Shown: in pieces, positions 11,564-23,784 of the stretch
How the letters are laid out: each line of letters opens with the position of its first letter
How positions within the stretch are numbered: the first letter of the stretch is position 1
Origin: Diadema setosum
Lineage: Eukaryota > Echinodermata > Echinoidea > Diadematoida > Diadematidae
NCBI RefSeq assembly: GCF_964275005.1
Contig: NC_092704.1
Span: 13,556,371-13,620,370 of the forward strand
Length of the DNA: 64,000 nucleotides
Reading direction: 5' to 3'
The notes under the pieces: generated by a model
Told to the model about the DNA's origin: nothing
Seen by the model: the letters and a program-made list of their open reading frames with translations, nothing else
Databases searched by the model: none
Position numbers and translations under genes: made by a program

Positions 11564-11717
11564 TTCTTTCAGGTTTCCAATATTCGTTACCAAATGTTTA
11601 TATATCATGTCATATCATATCTCATATCAAGATGAAATAAAAGTGAAGTTTGAAGTGATTATGTATAATTATTATGTATATCTATACCAGCTATCAAACC
11701 GTAACCAAACTTTTCAA
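10397..11717. other. Gene-free, repeat-rich intergenic DNA
   Basis: The first 300 bp match 29600-29930, closing the A/B duplication. About 10720-10815 is a single arm of the TTAA MITE family (GAACACGTCAGCG, AATCGGACAATC). A TA dinucleotide run lies at 11527-11563 after a poly-G run at 11491-11502. No coding sequence is seen. Confidence 0.55.
11527..11563. repeat. TA dinucleotide microsatellite
   Basis: A pure alternating run of T and A of about 37 bp. Confidence 0.9.
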
Positions 11718-12125
11718 GTTCAAGTTCAAGTTCAAAGTTTATTTCATTTTTCACAAAAACATATGTTTCACTTCATTTTGTAACAGAAAATAAGGTAAGT
11801 AGAACATAGTGTAATAAAAAGAGTATAACAATTGAGGACGTAAAGTAATCATACATTGTATTGCAAGAAAGAAACATAAGTGATCAAAGCGAAATACATG
11901 TATACCATTGTTTTAAATGCGAAAAATGGAGGGACCCACTAAAAAGACAGAGCTTGTGGTATGTGGGTCCCTCTGGAGAAGAACATCAACGAAAAGATAA
12001 ATTGAACCGTCGTATATACAAAAAGATAACAAAGTGGAAGAAGTCTTTTAGTTCAGTCGGGTCTTCTGGAAAAGCTGAATCCATTATCATAAGGAGATGG
12101 CAACACGTAAAATTCCAATCGTAGA
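11718..12125 (-). mobile_element. CR1-like LINE 3' end, tail and hairpin only
   Basis: Read on the minus strand, the copy ends in a repeated AACTTG tail (11718-11740). About 190 bp before the tail is a stem-loop at 11928-11974 with an 11-bp stem GAGGGACCCAC / GTGGGTCCCTC. The loop contains ACAAGCTCTGTCTTTTT. The same arrangement recurs in the LINE copies ending at 12436, 30675 and 49500. The copy is strongly 5'-truncated and no coding part is left. Confidence 0.65.
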
Positions 12126-12435
12126 CATACGTTATAGAAATACCGAACGTGGTATTTACTTCATTTTCTTATTTTTCTCTTCCTCTTTTGACGTTTTCGT
12201 TTTTCATGTTTCCACTAGATGCCTACTTGGTACAAAAACTGGAAAAAAATGGCTTCCATTATAAAATATTGTTTTCATGGAAATCTATCACAGTATTTAT
12301 CACATTTAAACAGTTGTAGTTAGAGTCTAACTTAAGAACTATTGTCCATTCCAGTGATGTGATTGTGTTAACACGAACCAGGACGTTTATAAATAGGACA
12401 ACGTCTTGCTTGACTAGACATTTTGCACGTATAAT

Positions 12436-13150
12436 TATTCAAGTTGTTCAAGTTGATTTATTTCATTTCCAAAAAAAAAAACAAATAATTAGAAATACAA
12501 TGAAACACTCGTATATCAGATGTCAGGATATCAGTACCACAATGCGATGAACAGAATAACATTGTAAGAAAGATACAGAAAAATTATCGACAAAGAAACA
12601 AATAAATGTTACGTCACTGTGGTAAAGGAAGAAACAAAATTGTTGGAAATGGAGGGGACTGCTGAAAAGCAGAGCTTGTAGAATGCAGTCCTCTCATAAA
12701 AAAGACAAATAAATCCAATTGCAAAAAAAAAAATACAATTTTCCTCAGCGGTAGTAAAACAAAAACAAAAAACAGAGTAATACACACATACATGCACATA
12801 AGGACGCATATCAACAAAACACAAGGCGGCTCTCTTGTAAGGAAAAAATGATGAGAGGATAGAAAGATAGTAAAGAAGGTAGTCAGTCAGAGGTGGACAA
12901 GGGGGGAGGGGAAAGGAGAGGGATATGGTGGGTCATAACAGTAAAGAAAAAAAAGAATGAACTATTATTTTGCATATGAAGTTTTTAAATAATTCTTTAA
13001 CTTTAAAGAAAAAGTATCAAAACTTAGAGCTTCTGTTATATTATCAAGCGAATTCCAGAATTTTGGTCCAGAGAAGGAGAATACAGGAGAATTATTGATC
13101 AAGCAACTCAACGATTCACCATCTTTATCATGATAATGTGATTGTATGCT
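12436..13150 (-). mobile_element. CR1-like LINE 3' fragment with ORF2 C-terminus
   Basis: Minus-strand fragment. Near 13075-12970 the translation gives FSFSGPKFWNSLDNIT and then LKLKNYLKTSYAK, the usual C-terminal end of LINE reverse-transcriptase proteins. A 3' UTR with a pyrimidine-rich tract follows (purine-rich on the plus strand near 12890-12925). Next come a stem-loop at 12652-12695 with loop ACAAGCTCTGCTTTT and an AACTTG-type tail at 12436-12455. It is 5'-truncated. Confidence 0.75.
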
Positions 13151-13687
13151 TTAACCATGTCCACGACTATGATCCGATAATTTAACAGCTTAGATGAGAA
13201 GGAAAGTTAATGCTATCCAGTAAATGACATGTGCATGAGTTAATAAACTCTGCGCTGGGACACAAAATGACCTGCTAATCATGGAGAAATACACACGTGT
13301 CATAAAATCACTTGTGGTGGTTCTTTCAGAGCGAAAAAAAAAAACCAATTCTTACACATACATTGTCTGCATCTTTCTTGATATAACCTTAAAACCATGC
13401 ACTGTATAGGTTGACCACAGCGAGAAAGCACTACGTGTTGCTCATGTACCTTGACGCATGCATTGAGAAAAAAAAAACAACAGTTACAGCTTTTTTCTCT
13501 ACGCTTTTACTTTGAGAGTACATAATTTCATAAATGAAACAGTTCGGACTTGATAGCAGTCTTAAATTAGACTACAAATCATTTGACACGATCTACGTAC
13601 GATGAATCATATACTAAGAAACATTATAACGTAAGGTTCCATAATTTTGTTGTCTATGAAATCATGTACTGACGTGATAACTGTAAT
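13151..13687. other. 3' flank of gene C
   Basis: No gene is seen. The last 150 bp (CGTACGATGAATCAT, then an ATTATAACGTAAG-like segment) resemble the 3' flanks at 35750 and 49955. It is therefore an ancestral part of the minus-strand gene unit. Confidence 0.5.
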
Positions 13688-15067
13688 TTACGTCACGTTT
13701 TTGCCGCTGTCACGTTTTTGCTTTTTAAAGATCAAAGCTACATCATGGATTCGTAGCTTTTCACCTTGTCTGATGGGCTTAGCAAATTTTGCTTTGCAGT
13801 TGAGAATTGCTGTGTAAGGGGATCTATTTTGTTTCGACCGACGATTTACAGACGACATTCTACGTGGTGATTCTGAGCCACTGGCCTTTAAGTATTTTGG
13901 TGTTTGCTTGGGCTGGCCAATTGCAATGGCTGCATGATATTTTTGTGAAACAAAAGGCAACTTTGACCTTAAGTTTATTTTGATCTGATCCTGTAACACC
14001 TTTTTCACAGTCACGCGCAGCACTTTGTCTTTTCCTTTCTGGAAAATCTGTTTCTCTCCACCTGCTTTCTTGATCCAAGGAGAAACATGAAGCCGCCTCT
14101 GCGAACCAACGGTGATGGCAGCCCTTTCAAATCTGGCATCTTTCCGAATCTGGTCTTTCGAGCCATTGCTGTTTGGTGGACGGAGATACAGCCTTGGATC
14201 TGGGAACTCATTTGGTAGGTCTCCATGCGATCCTTCGCGGAAGAGTTTCTGTAGCTGCCATACTTCCAAAGGTAAATCGGGAAGCTTTTCTGAGGCCCTC
14301 AAAAATACAGCAGAAGTTGTCACCTTCAGCAACTGCGCGGCATTCATGAACGGAAAGCGGATGCACTTGATGATCTTTACAAAGATGTCGTCGTCCTCGC
14401 ATTGGGTGAGCCAAGGCTCAATCTTCTCAAAGAGGGCGTACTCGCTCTCGACGACCAAGTCGGGTCCACTGTCCAGTACGAGCAGCAACGTCGCTGCATC
14501 CATGTCGAGCAGCTGCTGACCTGAAAGAAAGTTGAAATTTGTTAGAAGGGATTGGTGGCACAGCTTGATGACGTTTGGCACGTTGAATGTTCGGGCCTTC
14601 GGCAAAAGCGAAAGCATCGTAACCGCATCACTCGAACTGATGTCGATGAACTCATTACAGAACCCATGAAGTTCAGGGATCATGTATTTGTCAGCAAGTC
14701 GGATCAGCGATAAGACGTTGCCAGTGGTCAGGGTAACCGTGGCAGTGTACAGGAACTTCAGAAAATCCTCGAAAACTAGTGCGTCGGGGTCTTCCTCTAC
14801 CAGTGCCTGTCGGATGACTTGTCCAGAAGCGTTGTCGCTACGTTCGTTACAAAGCTCACTGTTGGGTTGCCAGGTGGGATCAGACAACATCGTTTTAAAA
14901 ACTTCACGCCAGGCACAGAGAACTAGACGATGTGCAAAGAATGTGCGATCCCCTACGCTGAGAATCAGATCGCTATAAAGTTTCTGATCGTATAATGCTC
15001 CAAAGGCAGTGTCTCCATCACCCAGATTTCCTTTTCGCGTGCCTTCCAGCAAGTTCTTGCGAGTGAC
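13688..15067 (-). CDS. BTB-BACK (BTBD17-like) protein, gene C, main exon
   Basis: The exon starts after the acceptor GTATAG at 15068-15069 with VTRKNLLEGTRKG, equivalent to AARKYLQEGTRKE in gene E, and runs to a stop at 13688 (459 residues). BTB spans about exon residues 22-130: FGALYDQKLYSDLILSVGD, FFAHRLVLCAWREVFKTML and VFEDFLKFLYTATVTLTTGN. BACK spans about 145-250, ending in LVVESEYALFEKIEPWL. PRLYLRPPNSNGSKDQIRKD follows, with a Lys-rich C-terminal region. The family often provides cullin-3 adaptors; no substrate-binding Kelch repeats are present. The exon is fully open. The attached first exon is disrupted and the intron is about 6.5 kb with a DIRS insertion, so expression is uncertain. 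Confidence 0.75.
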   Translation of the reverse strand, partial: VTRKNLLEGTRKGNLGDGDTAFGALYDQKLYSDLILSVGDRTFFAHRLVLCAWREVFKTMLSDPTWQPNSELCNERSDNASGQVIRQALVEEDPDALVFEDFLKFLYTATVTLTTGNVLSLIRLADKYMIPELHGFCNEFIDISSSDAVTMLSLLPKARTFNVPNVIKLCHQSLLTNFNFLSGQQLLDMDAATLLLVLDSGPDLVVESEYALFEKIEPWLTQCEDDDIFVKIIKCIRFPFMNAAQLLKVTTSAVFLRASEKLPDLPLEVWQLQKLFREGSHGDLPNEFPDPRLYLRPPNSNGSKDQIRKDARFERAAITVGSQRRLHVSPWIKKAGGEKQIFQKGKDKVLRVTVKKVLQDQIKINLRSKLPFVSQKYHAAIAIGQPKQTPKYLKASGSESPRRMSSVNRRSKQNRSPYTAILNCKAKFAKPIRQGEKLRIHDVALIFKKQKRDSGKNVT

Positions 15068-15111
15068 CTATACAAGTACAACAATAAAGTACGTTAATAT
15101 AGAAAATTTAT

Positions 15112-18100
15112 ATGAGAACTTACCTGTTTGAAATTTAAATTGTACTTTATGAGGAAAGCGAAGGAAGAGACTACGATGCATAAAGAGTGATAACAGGAGA
15201 GCCCGCACGCGCGTCCAGCAATATCAGTAGCTCCGGAAAATGTGACTACCAATCAAACAGTCATCCTACTGCTATTGAGAACTACCTGAGATTATGAAGA
15301 AAGGTGGGAGAGGAGGGACTGTAGTCTCTTCCTTCGCCTTCCTCATAAAATACAATTTAAATTTCAAACAGGTAAGTTCTCATTTAAATTTTTTATTTCA
15401 TTTCGGAAGTCTCGAAAGAGACTTCGATGCATAAAGAGTAATAACAGGAGACTTTGAAGCCGGAAGTCACATTTTTTGGCCATACAGAACTGTACCAATG
15501 ACCATATTTACCACTGAGTGGTATGGCTTTACCTTTTACGATGACAATGCTTGGCTGAAACCCCCATTCTCCTTCCTGAGGGGATTCGCGTAATATGTTT
15601 GAAATGTCTTCTCGTTACTCCAGCCTGCCTGTGCCAAAATCTCATGTACAGACAGATCTTTCCTCTGGGCAGCGCAGACGCCGAGGCTGCTCTTGTGGAG
15701 TGTGCCGAGAACAAGCTGGTGTCATTCCCAGCTTCTGCCATAACTGTCTTAATCCAACGTGACAAAGTTTGGGTAGAAACTTATTAACAGATACTTTTGA
15801 TCCTTCCTAATGATCTGAGTCCTTCTCAGATACTCTCGAAGGTATCGTACAATGCAAACTCTTCTGTCTGGAGGATACGCTCTTAGACTAACGACTAATG
15901 ACTGTACCCGCTGTGCTGAGAGAAGCGTTAATAACATTGTCACTTTCAACGTTAGCTCTTTCAAACCCAATTCGCCTGCAGGTGATTTCCTCCTCAGATA
16001 GTTGAGGACAGTTCTAACGTCCCACACCTCCACACGGGGTCTGAGGGGGGGGGGGGGGTCGTGGATGTGTGCTTGTGGAAAGCGAACTGTCTGTGAGTGT
16101 CAGAAAAGAAGCCAGTGCACTTCTAGCAGAGTTTATGGTACCGTAGCTCCCTTATGGAACAAGTCTGAAAGAAATTATGAATTACGATTCCGATGATGTC
16201 TGGAGATAGTTACTGTTGTTGGCAGAAGCTATGATGACCTTGACGGTCCCTGCACTCAATCCCTGCGACCTAAAGGGTTGGTCGAAAGCCTGCAACAGAG
16301 AAAATCCAAATTTTTGTGTAAGGGGTGGGGCATTAAAGACACAGGTTGAACAAGAAGTTGTGTATGTCTACGTAGAACAAGTGGTTTTTTCAGTCAGCAT
16401 GTCCTGAAGTGCTGGGAACCATGATTGTGTAGGCCAGTTTGGTACTACTAACCACCCTGTGGCTTTATCTGCCCCTATCTTTTGCAGACATTTAGGGATA
16501 ATTCAGGCAGAAAGGAGGGAAAGCATAGAACCATAATGGACCCCAATCCACTGTAAATGCATCTACATTCTCTGCCGAAGGATCAGGCTGCCAAGTGATA
16601 TACCTGGGTAGCTGTGCATTAAGTCTGGAAGCGAACTGATCTATTTCAGGGAGGCCGAAATGTTCTACCACTTCAGTGAATTAGGCTTTGTTAAGCATCC
16701 ACTCTGTTCGATCGTTAAACTTCCTTGACATGAAGTCTGCTGTGGTATTGAGCCGTCCTGGCAAGTAGGCGACTGTGATCCAAATTTGTCTTTCAATTAC
16801 ACCATTCCCAAATGTCATGTGCCAAATTGTTGCAGTCCTGTGATCTGAAGCCCCCCATATTGTTGATATATGAGATTGCAGTTGTATTATCCAGTCTAAT
16901 GAGAACATGAACATTTCTCAGGCTAGAGCAAAAGGACTTCAATGCCAATCCTGCTGCAAGGGTTTCTAGATCATTTATCTCATTGTTAACAGCCTTTTCT
17001 CTTCCCACTTCATTCCATCGTCCCCCTATGTTTGTGCACATGTCCGTTGCTCCCCAACCAGACCCACTCGCATCTGTGCGCAATTCTATTGTATGCCTAG
17101 GTCTATCGATAGGATTAGAGGTGTACTGTATGTGGTCAATCCACCACTTAAGTTCCTGTTTGGCTCTATTAGACAAGCTCATTTTCCTATCAAAATGACC
17201 TTTATTGGCCTTCAATGCAAAAATCCTCTCTTTTTCCAAGATTTTGTAGTAGAGGGGCCCATATTGGGCTGCAGGAAAAGTAGCACTCAGTTTCCCTATT
17301 ACTCTAGCCACTTCTCGAATAGAGGACTCTGTGGCATTCAACAGACCTATGCACTCAGCATTGATATCTTCCTTCTTAGATTCAGGGAGAGTAACTTTCA
17401 TGTTCACACAGTTAAGGACAAATCCCAACTAGAAATGTCGCTATGCGACTGGTATGCCTCCGCCATAATGCATGACTCTCCTAATAGGTCTAGATAGTGC
17501 ATGTGGACAATGTGTGATTACATTTTCACAAAATTGGCAAAATACTAAAATGACAAGTTTGTCACAAATGTGTTGAATGTTCACCTTCCTTGACCTAGGT
17601 TTAATTGGATGAATAGGAGAGCATGTATTTGGGATTTAAGGACTTTAACTTGACTTTGACCCATTCATACGTTTATGCATTGAGTAATTTTCAAGGTATG
17701 GAGAAAAAGTGCAAACAAGTTTCAAAAGCATTCTTGGCTACCAATGAATCAATTTCAGCTTGGATATTGGCCAAATCTTCATTCTTTACTTTGTACTGAA
17801 CCAAAGGTTTAATCCTTTCAGGTGGAAAACATTCAGGCTTGAATTCAAGTTTATAGCCATTCACAGCTTGTAGTATTGTGGGATCTTAAGTTAATTTCTC
17901 CCAATTACATGCATGAAGCCTCAGTCGACCTCCAACTGGATGGTCATTTACACATGAAGTGGTAGGTCTAGATTCTATAGATCTAGTAAATCGAGGAGTA
18001 GATGTAGAATATTGTTCTTCTAGATAAGATAGAAATGCATCATGGTCAGTTACTGACATGTCAAATGAGCAGTCTGTTGAATCATTGTCTCCTACCTCTT

Positions 18101-19690
18101 CAGAGGAGGGCTGTTGGGTTACTTGTTGTGGGGAGTCTTGCTTCTGGCCTGTGGATGAGCTCTGCTCTGCGGCCGTTGCTGTGGGCGAGGTCGCGACCTC
18201 CCCTGGTAGCGCTGGTCTAAAAAAGGACGATTTGCCGTTCCATGCACGAAGCGTGAGGCTGCAGCACTACGTGAGCCCGTCCAGCCCGCATCGCGAGCTT
18301 GCATGCCGGCGAGCTCCGCTGTTGAAGGGTCGTCTGTACGGATGGAAAGAACCGCTCGGACGAGAAGTATGTTTCTGCTGGGTCCTCATGACCCCAGCAG
18401 AGGCCTTATGTTGTTCTTTCAGATCTTTCATCTGTATTGTGAGATCATCACCAAACAACAGCTGCGTGACTGGTGTAGACGGCTTACAGAGATGCACATA
18501 TATTCCGAGTTGATGTCCGGTTTAATCAGCTCCTTCCGCACGCAATTCAGTTCGAAGTGTGCATTACTCAATAGAGCAATTAGTGCGTCTTGCTGAGACT
18601 CGGAGATATCTCGCGCGTCGAGAGAGCGAAGAAGAGCCCCAATACCGCGAGTCAGACATTTCAGCACTCTCTGTAATTGCAGATCTCAATTACGCGTGAC
18701 GGACTGCAGGTGTTCCCAAATGGGAGCGTTCACTTTAGGTGTATCGAGGTGGGGGCAGTTGCTCGGTGGGGGTCAACCGTTTCCTCGATGGCTTTATCTT
18801 CCAGTTTGTTGCCAATAAAGTAGTTCACCGAATTTGCGATTTCCTCGTCCACTGCCTCCCCAATCCCGAGGGGGATAGCATACTTGGCTGCCAACGGTGG
18901 TAGCTGTGCAGCAGGGGGAACCTCTTCCACTCCTTCGTCAAAATCGAACGGTCCATCACGCTCTGTGTCGTCAGACGTATCAAAATCGTCCCCAACAAAA
19001 TGGCGGACGTCAGTACGCAAGCGGGAAAATTCCTCCGCTGTAGATTTAGATGTAGACGCGCCTATATGTACCACAGCAGCACGGGTAATGGTTTTATCAT
19101 GCGAATGGGGAAGGTGTTTCACCACTTCGGCAAGGAGATTTTCAAGTTTGTCTGGACGAGAACGTCCCCGCCGCCCGATCCTCGGAAGGGGCTTTTCATA
19201 CCGTATGAGGTGTTTTGGTTGGAATTTTCTTCATCGGCTTTCTTCCCTGAATCTGGAGCCTTTGCTTTACCGACGCTCGATCACATTCTTCTGTACGTGT
19301 GCCGTACCGGCATCGCCGGAGGGAGGCGCTGGTGGTGGTAACTCTGACTTCGTGGCACAGACCTCCTGTCCACGTGTAGCACGTAAAACGAAGCATGGAT
19401 CGTGCTGCTCTTTCGAGCTCATATTTATCGAACCACCGTAAAGTTTAGGCTCGAAAGATGCGTCAAAACACTTCTCAGTTGGTTCCCGATGACCAGCGAA
19501 GCAAAACTACCTCGCGAGAAGGTAAATTCCGGCGATGAATTTATGAAAAGAAATCAAACCGCGGAGCTCAGCAGGAGAACCTCCTGTCGGCTGGAACGAA
19601 CGCGAACGTATATTGCTGGACGCGCGTGCGGGCTCTCCTGTTATTACTCTTTATGCATCGTAGTCTCTTTCGAGACTTCCGAAATAAAAT
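15112..19690 (-). mobile_element. DIRS-type tyrosine-recombinase retroelement (fossil)
   Basis: A minus-strand element inside the long intron of gene C. The terminal inverted repeats are about 15112-15230 and 19600-19690, sharing GCCCGCACGCGCGTCCAGC and ACTCTTTATGCATCGTAGTC. An internal complementary region (about 15300-15480) repeats the outer parts of both ends side by side. That layout is diagnostic of DIRS elements. The parts, in element order, are a gag-like region (about 19440-18200, with PVTQLLFGDDL), a reverse transcriptase/RNase H region (about 17870-16680, with IELRTDASGSGWGAT), and a tyrosine recombinase (about 16040-15510, with FSAHSTRAASASA). It is broken, with several breaks. 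The ends and the internal region still match at roughly 95 percent by eye, suggesting a fairly young insertion. Confidence 0.85.
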
Positions 19691-21557
19691 TCATTGTGTA
19701 GTGCAATGTACTTGGATTATGTGCCTTTGCTTTCTAGATGAAATGTTCAATTCCTTTTCGAAAAGATTAAACAGATTGTCCTTGTTATATTGGACATTAG
19801 GGGAAGTTAATATTGCCTTGTTTGATTGACTGCGTATTACACACGACTAATCAATAGCGCAGCTTAGACGTTATGATTAGACAAGAGAGTGGGAGAGAGA
19901 GAGAGAGAGAGAGACAGGGGCAGTTGGTATAGCACTCGGCTGAATATCACAAGTTCACCTTTCGTGCGTTCTTGCAGCCTATAAATTCCTAAGAAGAACA
20001 TAAATCGGGGGGGGGGGGGGGGAGGCGCTTTGGCGAGGGACAGGTGTATGGTGCACGTTCGTACACATTCTACCATACTGGCAACAACACCTGCCAAGTT
20101 TGCATAAAATGTTGATCATGTGTTTCAAAAAGAAGATCAAAATGTGCAAACTAGTCTTGAATTTGGTCCCAACCCCGAGGGGGCCTCCCCTTAACATTTG
20201 TCATGTACAAACCTTATAGCACTCTTGTAAATTTCATTATACTTTAAATGTTTAAGATAATTATGGTGCTAATTTTTTTTTTCAATTCAATTCAATTTCA
20301 ATATATTTTCATATTTTCTCGATGAAAAAATATATCAAATATAACGAAATTAAATAATACATGACATCTAGCCGGGAGGCATAAATGAATGAGTATTGCA
20401 AACATATAGAGCATAGTGGTCGATCTATGAAAGTTGGAATCTGAGAATGAATGCTAAAGAAATATGATGGATCCTACCTAGAAGTAAGCTTGTCGAGCGT
20501 AGGTCTCAGTCATTAAACTCTAATTTGGGAGACTTGGGACTCCCAGGGTTCCCCAAGTTGGGGCATGATGCTCATTTATAAATACAAATAATAATATTCA
20601 AACATCCCAGCAACAACATCTGCCAATTAAGTGTTGTAAAAAAAAATGACCATGCGTCTTTAATAAGAGGGAAAAAATGAAAACTGGCCCATGAATATGG
20701 TCCCTACAAGGGCGCAAAGGGTGCATTCCTGTAGGCCTGTCCGCTATCAACACACTTGAGACCGCAATCACCACACATGGCACTAACTTAGCTCTCTCAC
20801 CTCATGGTTCTAGAGATTGTGCTCATTTGTATTAATATAGGACATTCTGCATCGTAGCGACAGTGCCTACAAAATTTGGGAAAATTTGATCACGCGTTTT
20901 CCAGAAGATCCCTCGAGCCAACCAGGATCTGGTATGAACAACGTTAACAAGAATTTACAGTTACCTATGTAGGCCTACTTACTAAAAGCCCTAACTTAGC
21001 TCAAACACTTTTGGTTCTAGAGAAGAAGATTCTAAAAGATTCTTTAATTTGGGGCCCTATCACCTCAGGGCTGAAACTTGCCAAGTTTTGGGGAAATTTG
21101 ACCATGTATTTTTAAAGAAAAAGAATGCCATATTATTTAATATTCAATTACTCAGAGCAATATTAAATGTTCTATCTCTTGTTTCTGAAAAAGCTTTTTA
21201 TGTTTGATTTGGTGCCTTTGGGGTCCTTCCCCCCCCCCGGGGGGGGGGGGGGGAGAGATGGTGCTTGCATAATTTGAGATCCTACAACCCCAGAGATGCT
21301 ACCTGCCAAGTTTGGTGAAAATCCATCATGAGGTTTTCAAGAACTGAAGCTGAAAATTTAAAATGTTTAATCACGACGCATGACGGACGATGAATAAGCG
21401 CAATAAATCGGCTCACATGAGATCTTCAGCTCAGGTGACCTACGTAAAAATCACATTCACAAAGATAGACGAACATCCTGAGTGTTGAAATTCATCGAGC
21501 GAGAACAGTTTGTATCAAAGGAGCCCTCCCCCTCCCCTCCTTAAATTATACGTGTAC
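19691..21557. other. Intron of gene C: degenerate repeat block and a LINE tail
   Basis: Contains a GA run near 19895-19912 and a poly-G run near 20008. There are about five diverged copies of a 200-250 bp unit with the core CCTGCCAAGTTTG and a following TTTGATCATG-like stretch (near 20090, 20618, 20865, 21075 and 21300). A minus-strand LINE-type tail, TCAATTCAATTCAATTTCAA, lies at about 20281-20300. The block ends in a segment with CGACGCATGACGGACGA and CTCAGGTGACCT (about 21375-21445), of the kind seen at the 3' ends of marine-invertebrate retroposons. No coding sequence. Confidence 0.5.
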
Positions 21558-21747
21558 CTGAATGTCTTTACGTCGTTTCTTGTGTTTATGGGAACAAACT
21601 TCATCTCTCCTTTTTGTCAGAAGTTCCAACTGTTCGTCTTGTGAATCACTTTCAGATCGAGTAATCACTGTAGTACACAGACCTGGAATCCTCATCGTAG
21701 GAGTAATTGCCGTCGCGATACGGGGAAGCACCTGAATCGCTGGACAT
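21558..21747 (-). pseudogene. First coding exon of gene C, frame-disrupted
   Basis: Matches the first coding exons of genes D and E in position, start and donor. The ATG at 21747 gives MSSDSGASPYRDGNYSYDE and then VYYSDYS, and the exon ends RRKDIQ before the donor GTACAC. The acidic, Tyr-rich beginning and the basic end fit exon 1 of D and E. The exon is 190 nt, one more than a multiple of three. From this ATG, translation stops after about 32 codons, before the donor. An ATG at 21695 lies in the frame that reaches the splice site and would give a 46-residue variant N-terminus. The exon is either frameshifted, affected by an assembly error, or started from the internal ATG. The acceptor upstream of the ATG is CTTAACAAAG. 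Confidence 0.6.
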
Positions 21748-22679
21748 CTTGGGTTCTTTGTTAAGGAAAAGAAAAAGAAAATAAAAGGTAATATTTTATG
21801 CAGGATTTGTTGGGTTTTTTTTTTTCATAAAGAACGGGAGTAGGCCTACACTCCTAACCTTATGCTCAGAACCATACGCGCGTATAAACTGATGACCTCC
21901 TAACTCGCCTTGTCTTATGGAAATAAACAACTCATAATTATGTACACGAAGTAGAGCAAACAACGCAAGTTAATCAATCATGCAGATTGTTTGCCTGTAT
22001 GAATTTGATTACCATATTGTTTACCAAGCAAATCATACATGTGTTTGTACATGAAATGACATATCAGAGCCGTTGAAATAAAAAATAATGTAAACTTCCG
22101 AGCACTCTGTCTACCATGGTGAATGTGCAAAAATGAAGCGACTGCAGGCTGAACTACATTGCTAACTTGTACTTTGTTCACTAAATAAATGAAATTTATC
22201 ACATTTGGACCCACCAAGATCCAATTATCAAGGCATAGGCCTATATACACAGAGGCCTAATTTGGACCTCAGCAACAGTGTGTGCAGTTACAATATATGT
22301 GTATTATCGAATATCACTGTCTTGTATCACGTCGGGGTCACCAAAGTAGGGACTAACATTATTGGGAAAGAGAAATGAAGTGAAATGAAATGAAAAAAAA
22401 AAAAAAACTTTCACAATACGCTTAAAATGTAATATAAGTTCTCCGTCTGGCACTTCCTCTCAGCGATGCGGATACGACATCCAAAATACTAAAACTACGA
22501 ATGTGATTGCATAGGAGGTTGCCATTTGAGAACAATTATCTCTGAAAAGGGTATGTTTGAGTAATAAAGGACGAAATAGTTGAAAATGACTTCTACATGT
22601 TATAGGCCTATCACAATAGCTAATTACCTTCAGGTGACAGCTTGACAATTATTGGTTTGAAGAACGGCTTATCACTTAC
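21748..22679. other. 5' intron of gene C
   Basis: Between the first coding exon and a candidate non-coding exon. No coding motif is seen. A poly-T run lies near 21817-21827 and a GAAATGAAATG tail followed by poly-A at about 22377-22407. Confidence 0.5.
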
Positions 22680-22727
22680 CAACTGTGCTGCCTTTATTGG
22701 ATCCTCACCGACAATGTTAACTCTGAT
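22680..22727 (-). other. Candidate non-coding 5' exon of gene C
   Basis: On the minus strand the segment ends in AGTTG followed by the strong donor GTAAGTGAT. It is preceded by the acceptor-like TTTCTCCTTTAG. The donor and the last bases are conserved upstream of gene D (44360) and gene E (58710). This supports a shared untranslated exon, though no transcript evidence is available. Confidence 0.45.
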
Positions 22728-23784
22728 CTAAAGGAGAAATGAAGATGGGAACGCATGAACCAAATCATGAAAGTAACGAAGACATAATGTAAGTATGCAA
22801 CACCAAAGCTTTTGCTGTAGTCATCACGTACATGTACATTGTATGTTGCAAGAAGAGTCAACGTTCAAGGTGATACATGGGCTCGATCTCGAAACGGGGG
22901 GGGGGGAGCTTGCTTTCTTCTTTTTTCTTTTTTTTTTTTACATAGTCTACTGGCAAGAATCCCATGCCAACGGAAATTGGCCAGGGTAGGCCTTAATACT
23001 AGAAACAGTAATTACCAGGTATCCGGAGACTGCGCAATATACGAGACTGCATGCATCGTCACAGTCGGATTTTCAAAACGTTGCATTATGGGTAGTGGGG
23101 AATCCCAGAGTCCTCATGAACTGTTTGTGTTTGACAGTGTGGGGAATCTCATCATGCTCGATCATAATCATAGTGTCCAACTTTATAGACTTATTTCCTT
23201 GCATTAAGCTGGTCATTGCGCACAGGTTGAATTAGCGAAGGAGTGAGGAAGACGGCTACTATCGCACTGAGAAATTTGATTCGGATCAACCACCTGCTGA
23301 ACATCAGATGTTCTTCATCATCACAGCTTGTCTGGGTGGCTTGTTCGACAAAGCAACAACAGCTACCGGTATTGCATCTAAACTTAATTAAAGGTATTGA
23401 AGTAAAGTAGGCCTACTACAGGTTGACAATATTGTCTGTTACAATACATCGAGGGCCTTAGTTTGAGGAAAGCATTAAACTTTCCAAGCTTAGCATATTA
23501 CCTTTTGTCAGTAGATGGCCAGGGCCTCTCTTAGATTTTTTTGATACTTTAACTTACTGGGCGTAGAACGGCCTATTCTGTTTAATGGAAACTCGTGAAT
23601 AAATGAAGCAATTCCTAAATTGTATAGATAAATGCTGCCTGTCCTTTAAGAGACATCTCAAAATTTATTGGTTTTGTCTCTGTTGATATGTCAAGTGACA
23701 GCTGTAGAAATATACATTTCTTGCCTCGTTCTTTTTTTAACAGATATAGGACCTAATTATAGACAAAAGCAATGGTGGATCCGT

